A model generated the notes under the pieces. It saw nothing but the letters and a program-made list of their open reading frames with translations, did not search any database and was not told the origin of the DNA. From Ixodes scapularis (taxonomy: Eukaryota > Arthropoda > Arachnida > Ixodida > Ixodidae): a DNA stretch of 64,000 nucleotides. Position 1 is the stretch's first letter. Every line of letters begins with the position of its first letter. A program made the translations under genes and the position numbers. Below, piece after piece: positions 10,955 to 21,841 of this stretch. The stretch is from assembly GCF_016920785.2 (NCBI RefSeq), contig NW_024609837.1, positions 48,610,745 through 48,674,744 of the forward strand, in the 5' to 3' direction.

Positions 10955-11574
10955 CTGTTATGTATGCTATTTCTGTTCAAACAAAGTTTGCAAATTAAAT
11001 GTTCATCGCTTTTTTCTTCTCGTTCGCTTAGAGGAAGGGAAGCTGGCGTCATTGTACGATTCTCAGTGCGTACCTCTACACATAACATATATCTGATGGT
11101 ATGTTGGGGGCCCAAGCAAAGTAAGGCCCATCAACAAAACCGCGAAGCCATAACGACGTTAGAAGCATGCCGAACTAGTGCCATTCGGTCGTAGTTCGAA
11201 CGGGCGAAATGAGAATAGGTCCAGTTGCGAAAAAATGTAATTTGGATCTTAGGAGAAGGTTCAAACAAGGCGGACCAAATGAGAATGGGACGAAATGCGC
11301 AGGGTCAAAATGCGAATGGGACGTTTTCAGATAACGGGCAAAACGAGAATGGGTCCAGTTGCGAAAAACACGATTCGGATCTTATGAGAAGGTCCAAACG
11401 AGAAGGACCAAATGAGAATGGGACGATATATGCAAGGTTCAAATGTGAATGGGACGTTTTGAGATACACCCGGTGCCACGGGCCTCTATCAACAACGAAA
11501 CCAAAAAGGTTGAATACAGGCGAGGTCATCTGAACATTACGAGGATGAATTGTGAGGCCTGTCTTATGCATTCT

Positions 11575-12620
11575 TTACAGTATGATGCGAAGGTGCACGA
11601 GATGCTCCTCGAATGTTCGTGAAAACTCAACTACGTCATTCATGTACGCCATCGCAATCTCGTACTTCGCGTTGCCGATGAAAACGTCCATTAGTCGCTG
11701 AAAGCTGGCGGGAGGGTTAGATAACCGAAGGGGATGGCAAGTGAATTCATACATCCACCTGTGCGAAATAAATGAAGTCTTCTGCACGTCCGCCGGATGA
11801 GCTTCAATCGGAAGGAAGCCACGGTTGCAGTCGAGGGTTTTAAGAACAGTCGCAACCAATGGCATACATCAAAGAGGAGATACTGGCGAATGGGTAACTC
11901 TCCCTTGCACTGTGTTTAGCCGCCTGTAGTGAACACAATGTCTTGTCATGCCATCTCTTTTTTGCAGCAAGGAAAAGCGGCGAAGCCCATAGGCTCTGGC
12001 TCGCGTACTGCGCCTGTGGCGATCATTTCCGTGAGTGCCGCATTCAGAAGTTGCCCCTTGTGTGCATTTATGCGATTCGTATTGCACCTCCGGGGGAGGA
12101 AGTGCATTTTTAATTTCGATTCGATGCCGCAGGAGGTTGGTTTTCCAAGGTCTTTCCGTGAACATCCACGAGAAAGGCTCCAACAGCTGCTGGAGCTGCT
12201 GCCAGAGCACTTTTCCATACCCTTCATGACACTGCCTGGGAGCAAAGGAAGCTTCCCTGCAAAGTTCTACGGAAATTCATTTTCGGGAATGCAATCCTCT
12301 GGTCTCGTAATTAGCGTTTGATCGGTTTTCATTCCCAATCGGTACGCATTTTGAATAAAATCTAATGTAAGTTGTTCCACTACAGTGAAGTCTCGACAAA
12401 GGATGATGGGTACTGGAAGTTCGGGCAGATGAGAAACGCGCTCCCTTCGCTTCTGGTTGTAAAAAAGAGTTTCTTAATCTAATGGCGCCTCCAGCGGGTA
12501 CTATAGATCCTGACGCTGCCTCCAAGTTTACACCCGCCGCACGAGGATTTATTTGTCTCTTCTTCCATGCTTTGTATACAACATCCATAAAAACATATAT
12601 GTTTGCGTCTGTATCCACAC
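11575..12620 (-). pseudogene. Gypsy-1 protease and reverse transcriptase remnant
   Basis: On the minus strand the upstream part (about 12615-12480) reads VDTDANIYVFMD..YKAWKK, a decayed aspartic protease (normally VDTGA). Next comes the RT N-terminus (HRIEI near 12120; KKRDG and VHYRRLN near 11930). The RT palm at 11865-11580 reads TLDCNRGFLPIEAHPADVQK, MYEFTCHPLRLSNPPASFQ and MAYMNDVVEFSRTFEEHL. The catalytic YxDD is altered to YMND, and frames change at least twice, so the protein is dead. The palm breaks off at the foldback insertion below 11575. Confidence 0.75.
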
Positions 12621-12780
12621 CCTAAGAAAAAGTGAGCACCCCCCTAGTCATCATGCGTTTTGACGGCTGTAACTACCCCACAGGCTTACTTAACTACCCA
12701 CTGGGCTCGAGCATTTGAGAGTTAGCACCCTGTTGGCAGGTGACAAGCATGGGGTAGTCACGTTTTATAAACTCTCGAAT
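12612..12780. repeat. Candidate left terminal repeat of a large DNA element
   Basis: Begins CACCCTAAGAAAAAGTGAGCACCCCCC and continues with TAGTCA, TAACTACCCC and GGGGTAGTCA motifs. A region at 20475-20625 carries the same motif set in the opposite orientation. The edge falls exactly where the Gypsy-1 protease trace ends. Whether the two regions are ends of one element spanning the LINE insertion is inference. Confidence 0.35.
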
Positions 12781-14818
12781 TGAACATTCAAGTGCATGCA
12801 GTCGTTCAATAGTAAAAGGCACTTCAAAAATCTTAAAAAGTACTTGAAACTTGTTTTCCTTGTGCGTTGCTTACCATTTGTTCAAATTTGAAATGGTCGA
12901 AACAGGCGTGTGACTCAGTTCGCCTAAACTGGCAGAAAACAAACATTGCCAAAGAGTACAGGCAACCTTGGTAGGCACCTACTAAAACCCGAGGCAGATA
13001 AAAAGTATTGCGGTTGTCCTTTTTGGTTCTGTCGCGGGTTTTACCATGTACTGCTAGAAAACAGCTGGCAGCGGGCGTCGTGCTCGAGGAATTGAACCGA
13101 ATCTCTAGAAAAGCCAAGGAAGCTACGCACAGGCGTGAGTTGACTGGATTGTTCGCCGAACGAGATACTCTTGTCGTTTTACTGTGCGGTTTAGTAAAGA
13201 GCGTGCTGTCATTAAAGGTGTGATCGGTCAGTTCCGCGTGGAGATCAGTTGCAAATGACCTCCTCGGTTCCGGCGAACTTGCACGCCTGTCATACCCAAT
13301 TTTTTTTTGCTTTCAAGTGCAGCGAAGTATGAAGCATTGAACACGACTGAGGCCGGACAGGACGAACGTACACAGATAGGTGGGATCATGCCCGTGTATT
13401 TCAGTATTTCTCTGTCTTGGGATATATGATTCGCCTTCACTGACTCATTTAGCACATTTCATCGAGCATACTCGATAAAAAACTGCTTCAAACAAAAAGG
13501 CTTCAAACAAGTGTGTGTCATCCAAGGTGGAGTACTTTGAAGGGGACTAGGATTTCAGGCCTTTCGGCACGCGTTCTTTTTACCTATATAAAATATTCCA
13601 AGTAAATTTCCAAAAATAAGGTGTTGGCGAACCGACACGAGCTATTTGGTTTAGATTTTTTTTAGAAAAAGTATTGTTGGAGAAGTCAGCAGGTGCAGCG
13701 CAGAGACCTATGTTCTCGGCGTTCTTTGATGCTTGAGGCCGGTTCAGACACTTGCTTTTAAATGCGCTTGTCAGCGTTGCGTCGAGAACCGAAAGCGACT
13801 CACCGGCACATCTGTGCTTCGCATGAAGTGTGGAATCCAATCAAGAAATCGTCTTGGAACGCGATATAAGCAGCACGAATGTCCTGGTCTCTCGCTGCCG
13901 CAACGCAGTCAAACGCAGCTGTGTGAACCAGGCTTCAGATAATAGACCTATTGCTAAATTACCCAAGCATAAACAGAATGCAGTGATTGGTGTTCCACGC
14001 GCCGCACGTGCTGGCGTCAGCAGTAGTAACTTTTCTAAAGCAAATGCCTAAAACAAATGGCATCTTACACGCGCATTCGTCAACGCTTTATTTTGGTCAT
14101 TTACTTCGAATTCTTTTACACGGGCAAGGCGTGCGCGTGTCGCGCATGGAACACCGATCCCTGCATTCTCCTTGATGCTTGGGTAATATAGCAAATGGTC
14201 TATTTAGCTTACGTATTTTGCGTTCGCTGTAGACGAAGGCACGTGGCGCGAGCGCGAGTGTATAGAACGCATATTTGAAAGACACGCGCTTGAGCAGAAA
14301 CAAATGTAGCGAAAAGAAGAAAACTGAAACAACGCTTCGGTACGCTTCGGGGAGGACCGGCAGACGGGCTTCGTTAGAATCACCTGCACGCGCTCAATGT
14401 GCTCAACATTTACTCAACCGGCGCTGAAGAGAAGTCATTCGGATTTGTAAAAAGAGAAAAAAAAATGCATCAGCGTGTTTAGAAAGTTGTGATTGCAGAA
14501 ATTGGTTTCGATATTTAAAACAATTGTTTAAACAGGCTTCTGTATACTTGAAGTGTAGGCAAGCGACAAAACGAAACTGATCAAAACGTGACGTGTAGTG
14601 ACTATTCATTTAAATTTATAACCTGTAGTTCACTTTTGCAATGAAATACATTAGAGATACGAGCGCTTTCCTAAGGGCAGTAGAGGAAAATAATATATAA
14701 GAATAAATCTTACACAGTCTTTTCGTATTTATGCAAAATATGACAGTGGTCACCATCCAAATCGGTCACAGAAAATGCAGCAGTATATAAGCTGGTGGTA
14801 TCGACTAGTCGTGTGTAT
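12781..14818. other. Unassigned sequence, possibly interior of a DNA element
   Basis: No convincing gene. Short frames show no domain I recognise. The only clear structure is an inverted repeat with arms near 13941-14008 and 14140-14206. The stretch ends at the target duplication of the LINE at 14819. Confidence 0.4.
13941..14206. repeat. Inverted repeat, ~67-bp arms
   Basis: AATAGACC..TTGCTA.ATTACCCAAGCAT at 13941 is mirrored by ATGCTTGGGTAATATAGCAA..GGTCTATT ending near 14206. Both arms also carry GAATGCAG.GAT.GGTGTTCCA. The spacer of about 130 bp is GC-rich. It could be a small foldback insertion. Confidence 0.65.
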
Positions 14819-14873
14819 GGGAATGCAGGAAGTCATTCCACTTCCGGCCGCTGCGGCGAAAGGACGTGAATCA

Positions 14874-16049
14874 ATGAGCTCCTCCGGAGCGGCGATAACG
14901 GCCCTTGCCGGCCGTGGTAACTCGGCTGTTTTCGATTCCAACAAATACAGGATGATACTGCCCCAGCTGCCTTAAGGGGAAGCCATGAAGCGAACCGTCG
15001 TGTTGCATGGCGATATCGCCTGTCGACCGTACAGGATTGAAGATTTTCGTCAACCGCTCGGTGAAGCAGGCGTACTAGGGGACGTAGTCAGGCTTGGGGC
15101 TTTTCAAATGTCCCACGTCTGGCTGCTTGATCTTCGGACCGACGCGGCGAAGCAGAAGCTGCTGGAGATGGGGCGGCTCACAGTCAAGGGCCGCACGTGT
15201 GTCGTCGTGGACCCCTCCCGGCAAGAGGTACGGATCAAGCTCCATTGGGTGGCTTTCGGCGTCACGAATGACACCATCCATCGGGCGTTCTCCGAGTACG
15301 GGGTCGTCAAAGAGGTGGCGCACGAGCGGTGGAGGGTACCCGGTTTCGACGGCGTCGAGTCTACCACCAGGATTGTGCGTCTAGTTCTCCGGGAGGGCGT
15401 CGCCCTTGACCGCCTGCCACAGCAACTGCGGCTCGGCGGTGGCACGGTACTTGTGGTCGTGCCGGGGCGTGCCCCCATCTGCCTCCGGTGCCGCATGACG
15501 GGCCACATCCGTCGGGACTGCCGGGCCCCCAGGTGTGCCGAGTGCCACGCCTTTGGGCACGAGCGGGACGACTGCGTTCGCTCCTACGCCAGTGCCGCCG
15601 GCCGAGGGGCAAGCGACGTCAACAACGACGAGCTGATGGATGAAGAGGAGGATGAGAAAGCGGCTGCACCCGCGGGAGCCCTGCCCGAGCAACCGAAGGA
15701 GGGGAACGACGCAACTAGGACCGTCTCAGCAGAGGTGAACGCCCCGTCGCCGCAGCAGCCGTCAGCAGCGGCTCCTGCCTCCCAACAGGTAGTTGAGCTG
15801 GTTGAACCCAAGGCGGCCATAACAACGGTCAACAACGAGGAAGGCGCGGCCACGGCTCATGACGCCGAAGAAAATATGGACGACGAAGCGGGCTCCGCCA
15901 AGCGCCCACTCGAAGATGACTCGACCGTCTCCCAGGAACATCGGCAACACCAGCATGAGAAAAAATGGAAGATGGTGGCGGGCTGGACGTGCGTGGATGG
16001 CAAGCCTCGACCTTCGGCGTCGAGGAGCCGTGCCAAGCTGACACCGTGA
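14874..16049 (+). pseudogene. LINE ORF1: nucleic-acid-binding protein with two CCHC knuckles
   Basis: The frame opens at ATG 14874 (MSSSGAAITALAG), meets one TAA at 14973-14975, and continues from 14985 to 16049. The N-terminal half has an RRM-like region (RTVVLHGDIACRPYRIEDF, then FQMSHVWLLDLRTDAAK). Two CX2CX4HX4C knuckles follow at about residues 170-195 of the second part: CLRCRMTGHIRRDC and CAECHAFGHERDDC. The C-terminus is acidic, Ala/Pro/Gln-rich and probably disordered. Such proteins coat LINE RNA in the ribonucleoprotein. I start at 14874 because it is the first in-frame ATG inside the element; a start at 14985 would avoid the stop but lose the N-terminus. Confidence 0.8.
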
Positions 16050-16130
16050 ACTGGTGTGACGGAGGGCGGCCCCGTGCGATGTCGACCTGCGAAGGTAAGC
16101 ACCGTGCGCTTGGTCTGGGTCTTTTAACCC

Positions 16131-19100
16131 ATGGTCTCTATCGAAAAGCCCGTCCGACTAGCGACTCTCAATGTACGAGGGCTCGCGGACCGTAGGAAGC
16201 AACGGCAATTATACCGCTTTGTAGTTGAGCACGACCTCGACATTGTCGCGCTTCAGGAGACCAAGGTCGATGGGGAGGACCAGACCGAGCGCATGGTGCG
16301 GCCGTTCACTACCCGTTACGACGTTTGCGTGAGCCACGCCGTAGGGACTTCGGCGGGGTGTGTCCTGTTGGTACGCCAGAGCATAGGGGCAGTTGTACAG
16401 TCCGTCACCACTTGTGTCTCGGGACGTCTCGTGGTGTGTGATTTTTCTTTTTCTTCCCTTGAATGGCGGGTAATCTGTTTGTACGCGCCTACCCGAGTTG
16501 AGGAGAGGAGGGCATTTTTCGAGGGCGTACGATACTATTGTAACTGCCAGCGACTAGTTATTTTACTTGGAGATTTTAATTGCGTATGCTCGGCTAGCGA
16601 CAAAACAAGCCCTACACCTTATGTTGATTCAAGTACAGTATGTTTAAATAATTTAATTATTGAATTCGGCTTAGAGGATGTTGGCGACTGTTTACGCAAC
16701 GGGCGAGTCGTAAATTTTACCCACTTTCAAGGGGTCAGTCACGCCCGTTTAGACCGAGCGTATCTGTGGTTAGATTTAATACCCCTTTGTCGCGATTATC
16801 GGGTATGTCCTGTATCATTCAGTGACCATTGCCTAGTTGAGTTTTCTATTCGCAGTAAAAATGAATCGAAAAAAGTGTTCATTTGGGAACTATGGAAATT
16901 AAACGCAAAGCTTCTGAAAGATGAAAACTTTATGGATCGAGTTCAAGCTGCGGTAGAACAAATGAAAAATGAACACAAATCAGTTGCGTATGGCCATAAA
17001 TGGGAAGTATTTAAGCAAGCCATCAAGATGACTGCCCTGGAAAGAGCTCGTGCAATTAAGTATGAAGAAAAGAAAAATGAGAAGTTAATGTGCTCAAACT
17101 TGCAGGCGATGGTGGAAGAGGAATGCAGATTGCCGGGTGCGTCCAAGGACGATATTTTATCTTTGAAAGGAAAACTCGAGTTGCTAGATAGGGAACGTTA
17201 TCGCGGTGCCCTGATACGAGCTAGAGCCGTCAGACTGATAGCGGGTGAAGCGCCTACTAAGCGAGCCCTGGGCATGGAAAAAAAGCATGCACGTCATAAT
17301 GAAATTGCAGAAGTTGAAAAGGACGGGACAGTCACAAGCGACAGTGTGGAAATCGAGAGGGCTTTTTTCGATTATTACAGCACGTTATTTTCTTACAATC
17401 CCGTTAATGTTGAGGGGTTTAAAAGTGAATTTTTGTTTCGCATGCCGCGTTTAGACGATACAACAAAATCAGCTTTAGAAGGTCCCATCACGTGCGAGGA
17501 CGTTAAGACGGCAATAGAAGCTTTGAACCCCGGGAAGTCCCCGGGGCCGGACGGACTAAGTGCAGGGTTTTATAAAGCTTTCAAAAATATATTGTCTCCT
17601 TTTTTAGCAACTGTATTCAACGAAGCATTCGACCTTAACATTCTTCCGCCTTCCTTCTTAACGTCTCATACCGTCCTCATTCCTAAAACGCAAGACGCAG
17701 TTAAACTTCGGCATGTTGCATCCTATCGACCCATAAGTCTAACTAATGTTGATTACAAAATACTGATGAAGATCTTGGCCAGCAGGCTGCAAAGCGTCAT
17801 AACTAAAATTGTTGGTTCTCATCAAACCGGCGGAATAAAGGGAAGAACTATTTTTACTAATATTCATAAAGCGCGGAGCGTCTTGGAGTGTTGCGATGCC
17901 ATGCAGAGTTGCGTAGCCATGTTGTAAGTAGATTTGGAGAAAGCTTTCGATCGGGTTCCACATGATGTACTTTTATCTGTTTTGGATCATATCAACGTCG
18001 GATCAGTTATACGGGAGGGTGTGCGCATGGCGTACAGTGGTTGTACTACTAGGCTAATAGTAAATAAGTCGGTAGGGAAGCGTGTTCATGTACAGCGATC
18101 TGTCCGCCAAGGATGCCCGTTATCACCATTGCTTTTCTGCATTTACATAGAATCATTTTGTTTAAGTATCTTAAAAAATAGTAAAATAAGTGGCTTTAGA
18201 CTACATTCATCCGAAGTCCGTGTATTGGCTTATGCGGACGATATTGCTATGTTCTGTGCCAATCTAGAAAGCGTCTTCGAAGCAGTGGACACTGTTAAGC
18301 GCTTTTGTGGTGTTAGTGGAAGTGCCGTTAACTGGAACAAATGTCTTGGTTTCTGGCATGGGGACTGGGGTGTAACACCAAGCATGTTTGCGAATATAAG
18401 GTGGATATCCACCCCTTACTAAGTATTTGGGTGTACCTCTCGAATATTACCGTGATAGCGAGTCAAGTTGGTGAACTCCGCGACAAAGCCGAGAAATGGA
18501 GGGGCTGGGGTTTTTCTATTTTCGCGCGCACCACAGTTTGCAATTTGTTTCTTGTAAGCAAGCTGTGGTACGTAATGCAAGTGTTGGAATGTTCTAGAGT
18601 GAACGTGCAGAAACTTCACCGTGTTTTTGCAGTTTTTATTTGGGGCTCGTCGTAGGAGAAAACGAGCAGAATGAACCTTTTCCGGCGCGTCCTCGAGGGC
18701 GGACTCAGCTTGTCGCCCCTTTTTTTGCGTCAAGTAGTAAACCGTTTTCTTTTTTTTCGAGACGCTGGCGATCCTTTTTTACGCACTGTTTTTCATGTAA
18801 GGCTGGGCCGGGTTTTGCCCGAGTTTGTGATTTCTTCGTCCTACTTGCCTGGGGGTATTCATGGGTACTTTAAGGGAGTGGTGATGTCATGCCGTTTTTT
18901 ATTAACTCGTTTTTCTCACGGATATCTGAGCGAAGTGACACGCAAAAGATTGTACAAAGATGTTTGCGACATTGTTTTTCCTGTTCCTATGTACAGAGCT
19001 CTGTACTCCGCTGGCCCGGGTCAGGACGTTTTAAAAAGGGTGAAAAGAATGCTAGTGCCACCCGGTGTTAAAACGTTTTTCTTTAAATTGCACTCCGCTA

Positions 19101-19522
19101 CTCTACCGTTGAAGACGTGGATGGAGGATAAGGGCCTCTTAGTCCCGTGGGGCTCTCACTGTTTTCTTTGTAAGAAACCGGCGACCATTGAACATGTCTT
19201 CCTAGAGTGCTGGGATGGCGTCTTTTTGTGGGACGTCCTCCAGCGCACATTGAAAAAAGAGTTACCGCTCGAGCCCCACGGGATCAGGTATCTATCTGTG
19301 GAGAACGATGATGGCGTCCCGTTTGATCTTGTGATGCTACTGTGTCTGCACGGAATTTGGAGGTCGCGGATGGCCGTGCGCCACGCTGACAGTGACGCAC
19401 GAGAAGCACAGGAGTACTTCCGTCAGAGCATTATTTCTTTTCTTGAACTCGTCAAGGCTCGTGAAAGTGTTCCCGAATGGCTTCCGCAAATTGAAGTACT
19501 CGTAACCATGCGAAAAATTTAA
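16131..19522 (+). pseudogene. LINE ORF2: endonuclease and reverse transcriptase
   Basis: The N-terminus is an APE-type endonuclease: LATLNVRGL, ALQETKVDG, LLGDFNCV and a SFSDHCL near 16820. The RT follows with LNPGKSPGPDG (near 17520), SYRPISLTNVDYK, VDLEKAFDRVPHD (motif A, near 17930), VRQGCPLSPLLF (motif B) and LAYADDIAMF (motif C, near 18230). The tail has a CFLCKK..TIEHVFLEC zinc finger near 19160. Three lesions break it: TAA at 17925-17927, a frame change near 18420, and TAG at 18653-18655. The endonuclease itself is intact. Motifs resemble the L1/Tx1 group more than CR1 or RTE, but I cannot build a tree. Confidence 0.88.
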
Positions 19523-19642
19523 ACTCCAGGACGCTTGTCATAGCAAGGCGGGCCATTTGTTCCTCGTGTATGTTCTAGTGTGCCTATGAGTGTGTTCCTT
19601 TTCCCGGCAATAAAGAAAAAAAAAAGGGAATGCAGGAAGTCA

Positions 19643-20474
19643 ATATCTGATATATTTTGTGCTGTTTGTGAACGCGTTGATGTATAATATTGTGTGGTGC
19701 CTGTATGTCGCGTATGTCTGAAGTGTGGTGTGCATTATGTAGTACGTGCATGTCTGGCGATGCGCTCAGAGCAAAGACTGTTGGTTTTTTTTTTCTTAGT
19801 TTGAGCGCTGTCCGTTAGGTGGCGCGTGTCGCCGCCCAATTCAAGGAGTAGCGCGTTTATGTGTCTAGTTATCTAAATGTAAAACATGGAGGCGCTCCAT
19901 GGCTCCACGGAGCAGCCACAAAGGGTTCGGTTCTCGGCCTCTCGTCCCTGTGGGATCAGTCCCATAGCCAATTTAATGGGCGTTCCGTGCGGTGAATAGT
20001 GCGTGCACAGACGCGGTGGGGATTATCAGATACTTGAAAGTGGATAACGAATGCTAACAGGTGAGCAGGGGCGTTGGACGATCGAAATCGACGCCGCTTG
20101 AATCGGTGATGCCTCGCCTCGCCACTGTCAGCCGAAAACGCCGGATCACTTGCGGAAAGCACAGCAAGCAGATTCTCTATTCAATAAAGACATGATTTCA
20201 TTTGTCGCTATACGATTCCTTCTTTGAATGTTTTCTGGCCGCGAAGTAAACGCAGCCGGCCCCCTCGAATGCCCCCCCCCCCCTCACATCGCCGCCCCTA
20301 CTTGTAATAGGTGCGGTGCCGGTGATTTGAGGCGCGTTTTGGAGTGCTTTAGTGCACACGGAAGGCAGCGAAAGGGCGTACGCACTTGAGAATCGCATTT
20401 TAGCGAAAAGCAGTCCAGCTCGCTAGGCCTTACTCGTATTGCTCCACTGTCGCTTGCCAGCCGCCATGTTGCTT
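19643..20474. other. Unassigned sequence
   Basis: This continues the host DNA broken by the LINE. It has a (C)12 run near 20272 and an AATAAA near 20183, but no gene or RNA that I recognise. Confidence 0.4.
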
Positions 20475-20625
20475 TTGGGGGTGCTCACTGTGACTACCTG
20501 TTGATTGAATGCCGTGTGACTACCCATGGGGTCGTTAGTATTACAAAGGGGGGTAGCGATATCTGTGACGGCTTCTGACTACCCCAAATGTAGTACCCTA
20601 CGACTACCCTTTTGTTGAGAGTGCA
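20475..20625. repeat. Candidate right terminal repeat of a large DNA element
   Basis: Contains GGGGGTGCTCACT, TGACTACC.., GGGGGGTAGC and TGACTACCCC motifs and ends TTTTGTTGAGAGTG. Read backwards it begins CACTCTCAACAAAA, comparable with CACCCTAAGAAAAA at 12612. The subterminal motifs are shared but the alignment is loose. Confidence 0.35.
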
Positions 20626-21618
20626 GGAGAGCTGCGATTGGGGCCCCCAGCACGTTCAAGAGGATGCGGGGCTCAATAGACTTTGTTCTAGGCTCAATTC
20701 TACGTACCGAATAAATACCGTTGTGCCGTGCCAACACGAGCATGGATGACTTATCATTTACACCATACGGAGTAGTAAACGTTATCGAACGTTTGCGTGC
20801 AAATTTGGCTTGCGGGGCCGATAACATCACCTCAGATTTTCTCAAAATAACGAAAGACAAAATATGAATCGTTTTGATCAGCCTTTTTCAAGCTTCACTT
20901 TATTTGTCAGAATTACCGCTCGATTGGAAAGTTTCAAATGTCATCCCTGTACATAAGCATGGAACCCGTAACGACCCTTCAAATTACAGACCCATCTCTC
21001 CGACAAGCATTCCATGTAAAATATTCGAACATGTCATCTACTCTCAAGTCATGGACTATCTTAACAACTTTAGCTGTCTTCGCCCTCACCAACACGGCTT
21101 TTGAAAACATCTTTCTTGTGATACTCAGTTATTTGAATTCGTAACAAATCTCCACGGTAAATTTAACGACTCTTATACTACGGACGCAATTTTCATTGAT
21201 TTCGCTAAGGCCTTTGATACTTTGCCTCATCAACGCTTAGTTCTAAAACTTTGTCAAATAAACATAAATGATCAAATCTTCACTTGGATCTCATCATTTC
21301 TCACCAATCGTAAGCAGTATGTAGGCATAGATGACACTTAAGGCTCTGTTATACTCCGACGTAACGCGTGCGCGCGTGCGAGCGCGTCACAGCGACGTCA
21401 CGTCGGCGAAAACCCGACGCTCTATACTCCGGCGTCGTGGCGTAACCGGCGCGACCGGCGGCGTTCGACGCAGCCTGACCGCCTCGACGTCAAAATGGAG
21501 CATGCCGTATTCCGCGCCGGCCGCGCCGGCCGCGCCGGACCAGGATGCATCACGCGCTGGCTCCTGCAGCCCTCGCGGCGAATACGAGCAATAGCAGACG
21601 ACGGGAGCACCACCCCGT

Positions 21619-21726
21619 GTGGCGTCATGTTTGAAGAATCGGACGTCTCGGGTCGTCGAGAAGCTGATCGAGGGAATTCGTCCTCACCCGAGTGTCTACG
21701 ACTCGAGGAAGCCTGACTACCGTAGA
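21619..21726 (+). pseudogene. MADF-like DNA-binding domain fragment
   Basis: The frame reads RVVEKLIEGIRPHPSVYDSR and then KPDYR at 21649-21723. This matches the first helix and turn of a MADF (Myb/SANT-like) domain, usually L...V...P.LYD....Y. Autonomous Harbingers often carry such a second, DNA-binding gene beside the transposase. The match stops at DYRR; the frame continues to 22050 without recognisable domain content. The start at 21619 is uncertain, since an ATG a few bases later in another frame also exists. Confidence 0.6.
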
Positions 21727-21841
21727 CCGTGCGCTTGTCAAAGATGTACCGCATGTGCATTGACCACCTACGCTTGCGGCGCAGGCGGTGCACCATTAGT
21801 GCAAGCCCGAGTTTTTGTCGTGCAAGGTACGTCCACGCCAT
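21719..21841 (-). pseudogene. Harbinger-transposase-like N-terminal fragment
   Basis: The minus-strand frame from 21841 reads MAWTYLARQKLGLALMVHR followed by LRRKRRWSMHMRYIFDKR. A basic RRRRRWW.H...KR block of this kind opens many Harbinger DDE transposases. After VYG (21719) the similarity ends and the frame runs on through the antisense of the MADF part. No DDE region is present. The assignment rests on one short basic motif plus the element context. Confidence 0.4.

Larger units (their letters stand above)
9962..11474. mobile_element. Foldback-like element, copy 1
   Basis: Flanked by an 8-bp direct repeat GCCACGGG at 9954-9961 and 11475-11482. The left arm is built of imperfect pyrimidine-rich units (CGTTTCG, TCGCATTTGGCCC, TTGAGCCCGTTCTCG) and the right arm of purine-rich units (AAATGAGAATGGGAC, GGTCCAAACGAGAAGG), so the arms are roughly inverted. 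A second copy lies inverted at 23569-24760. The arm repeats create spurious reading frames rich in KRERAQMRR and GPNENG. It interrupts the RT of Gypsy-1. A hAT-like MITE (10588-10954) is nested in it. I do not recognise a transposase. Confidence 0.72.
14836..19625 (+). mobile_element. Near-complete LINE (L1/Tx1-like) with target duplication
   Basis: The 17-bp sequence GGGAATGCAGGAAGTCA stands at 14819-14835 and again at 19626-19642, directly after the A-rich tail (AATAAAGAAAAAAAAAA). Between them are two ORFs in the normal LINE order: a Gag-like ORF1 with zinc knuckles and an ORF2 with apurinic endonuclease, reverse transcriptase and a C-terminal zinc finger. The 5' UTR is only about 38 bases, so the copy may be slightly 5'-truncated. 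Damage is limited to one stop in ORF1 and three lesions in ORF2, so this is a relatively recent insertion. Confidence 0.9.

Noticed and set aside
9919..11571. Frames rich in KRERAQMRR, GPFSLRPS and NENG
   Set aside because: They come from the short-unit arms of the foldback-like element; the same words appear in every frame and on both strands, and in the second copy at 23569-24760.
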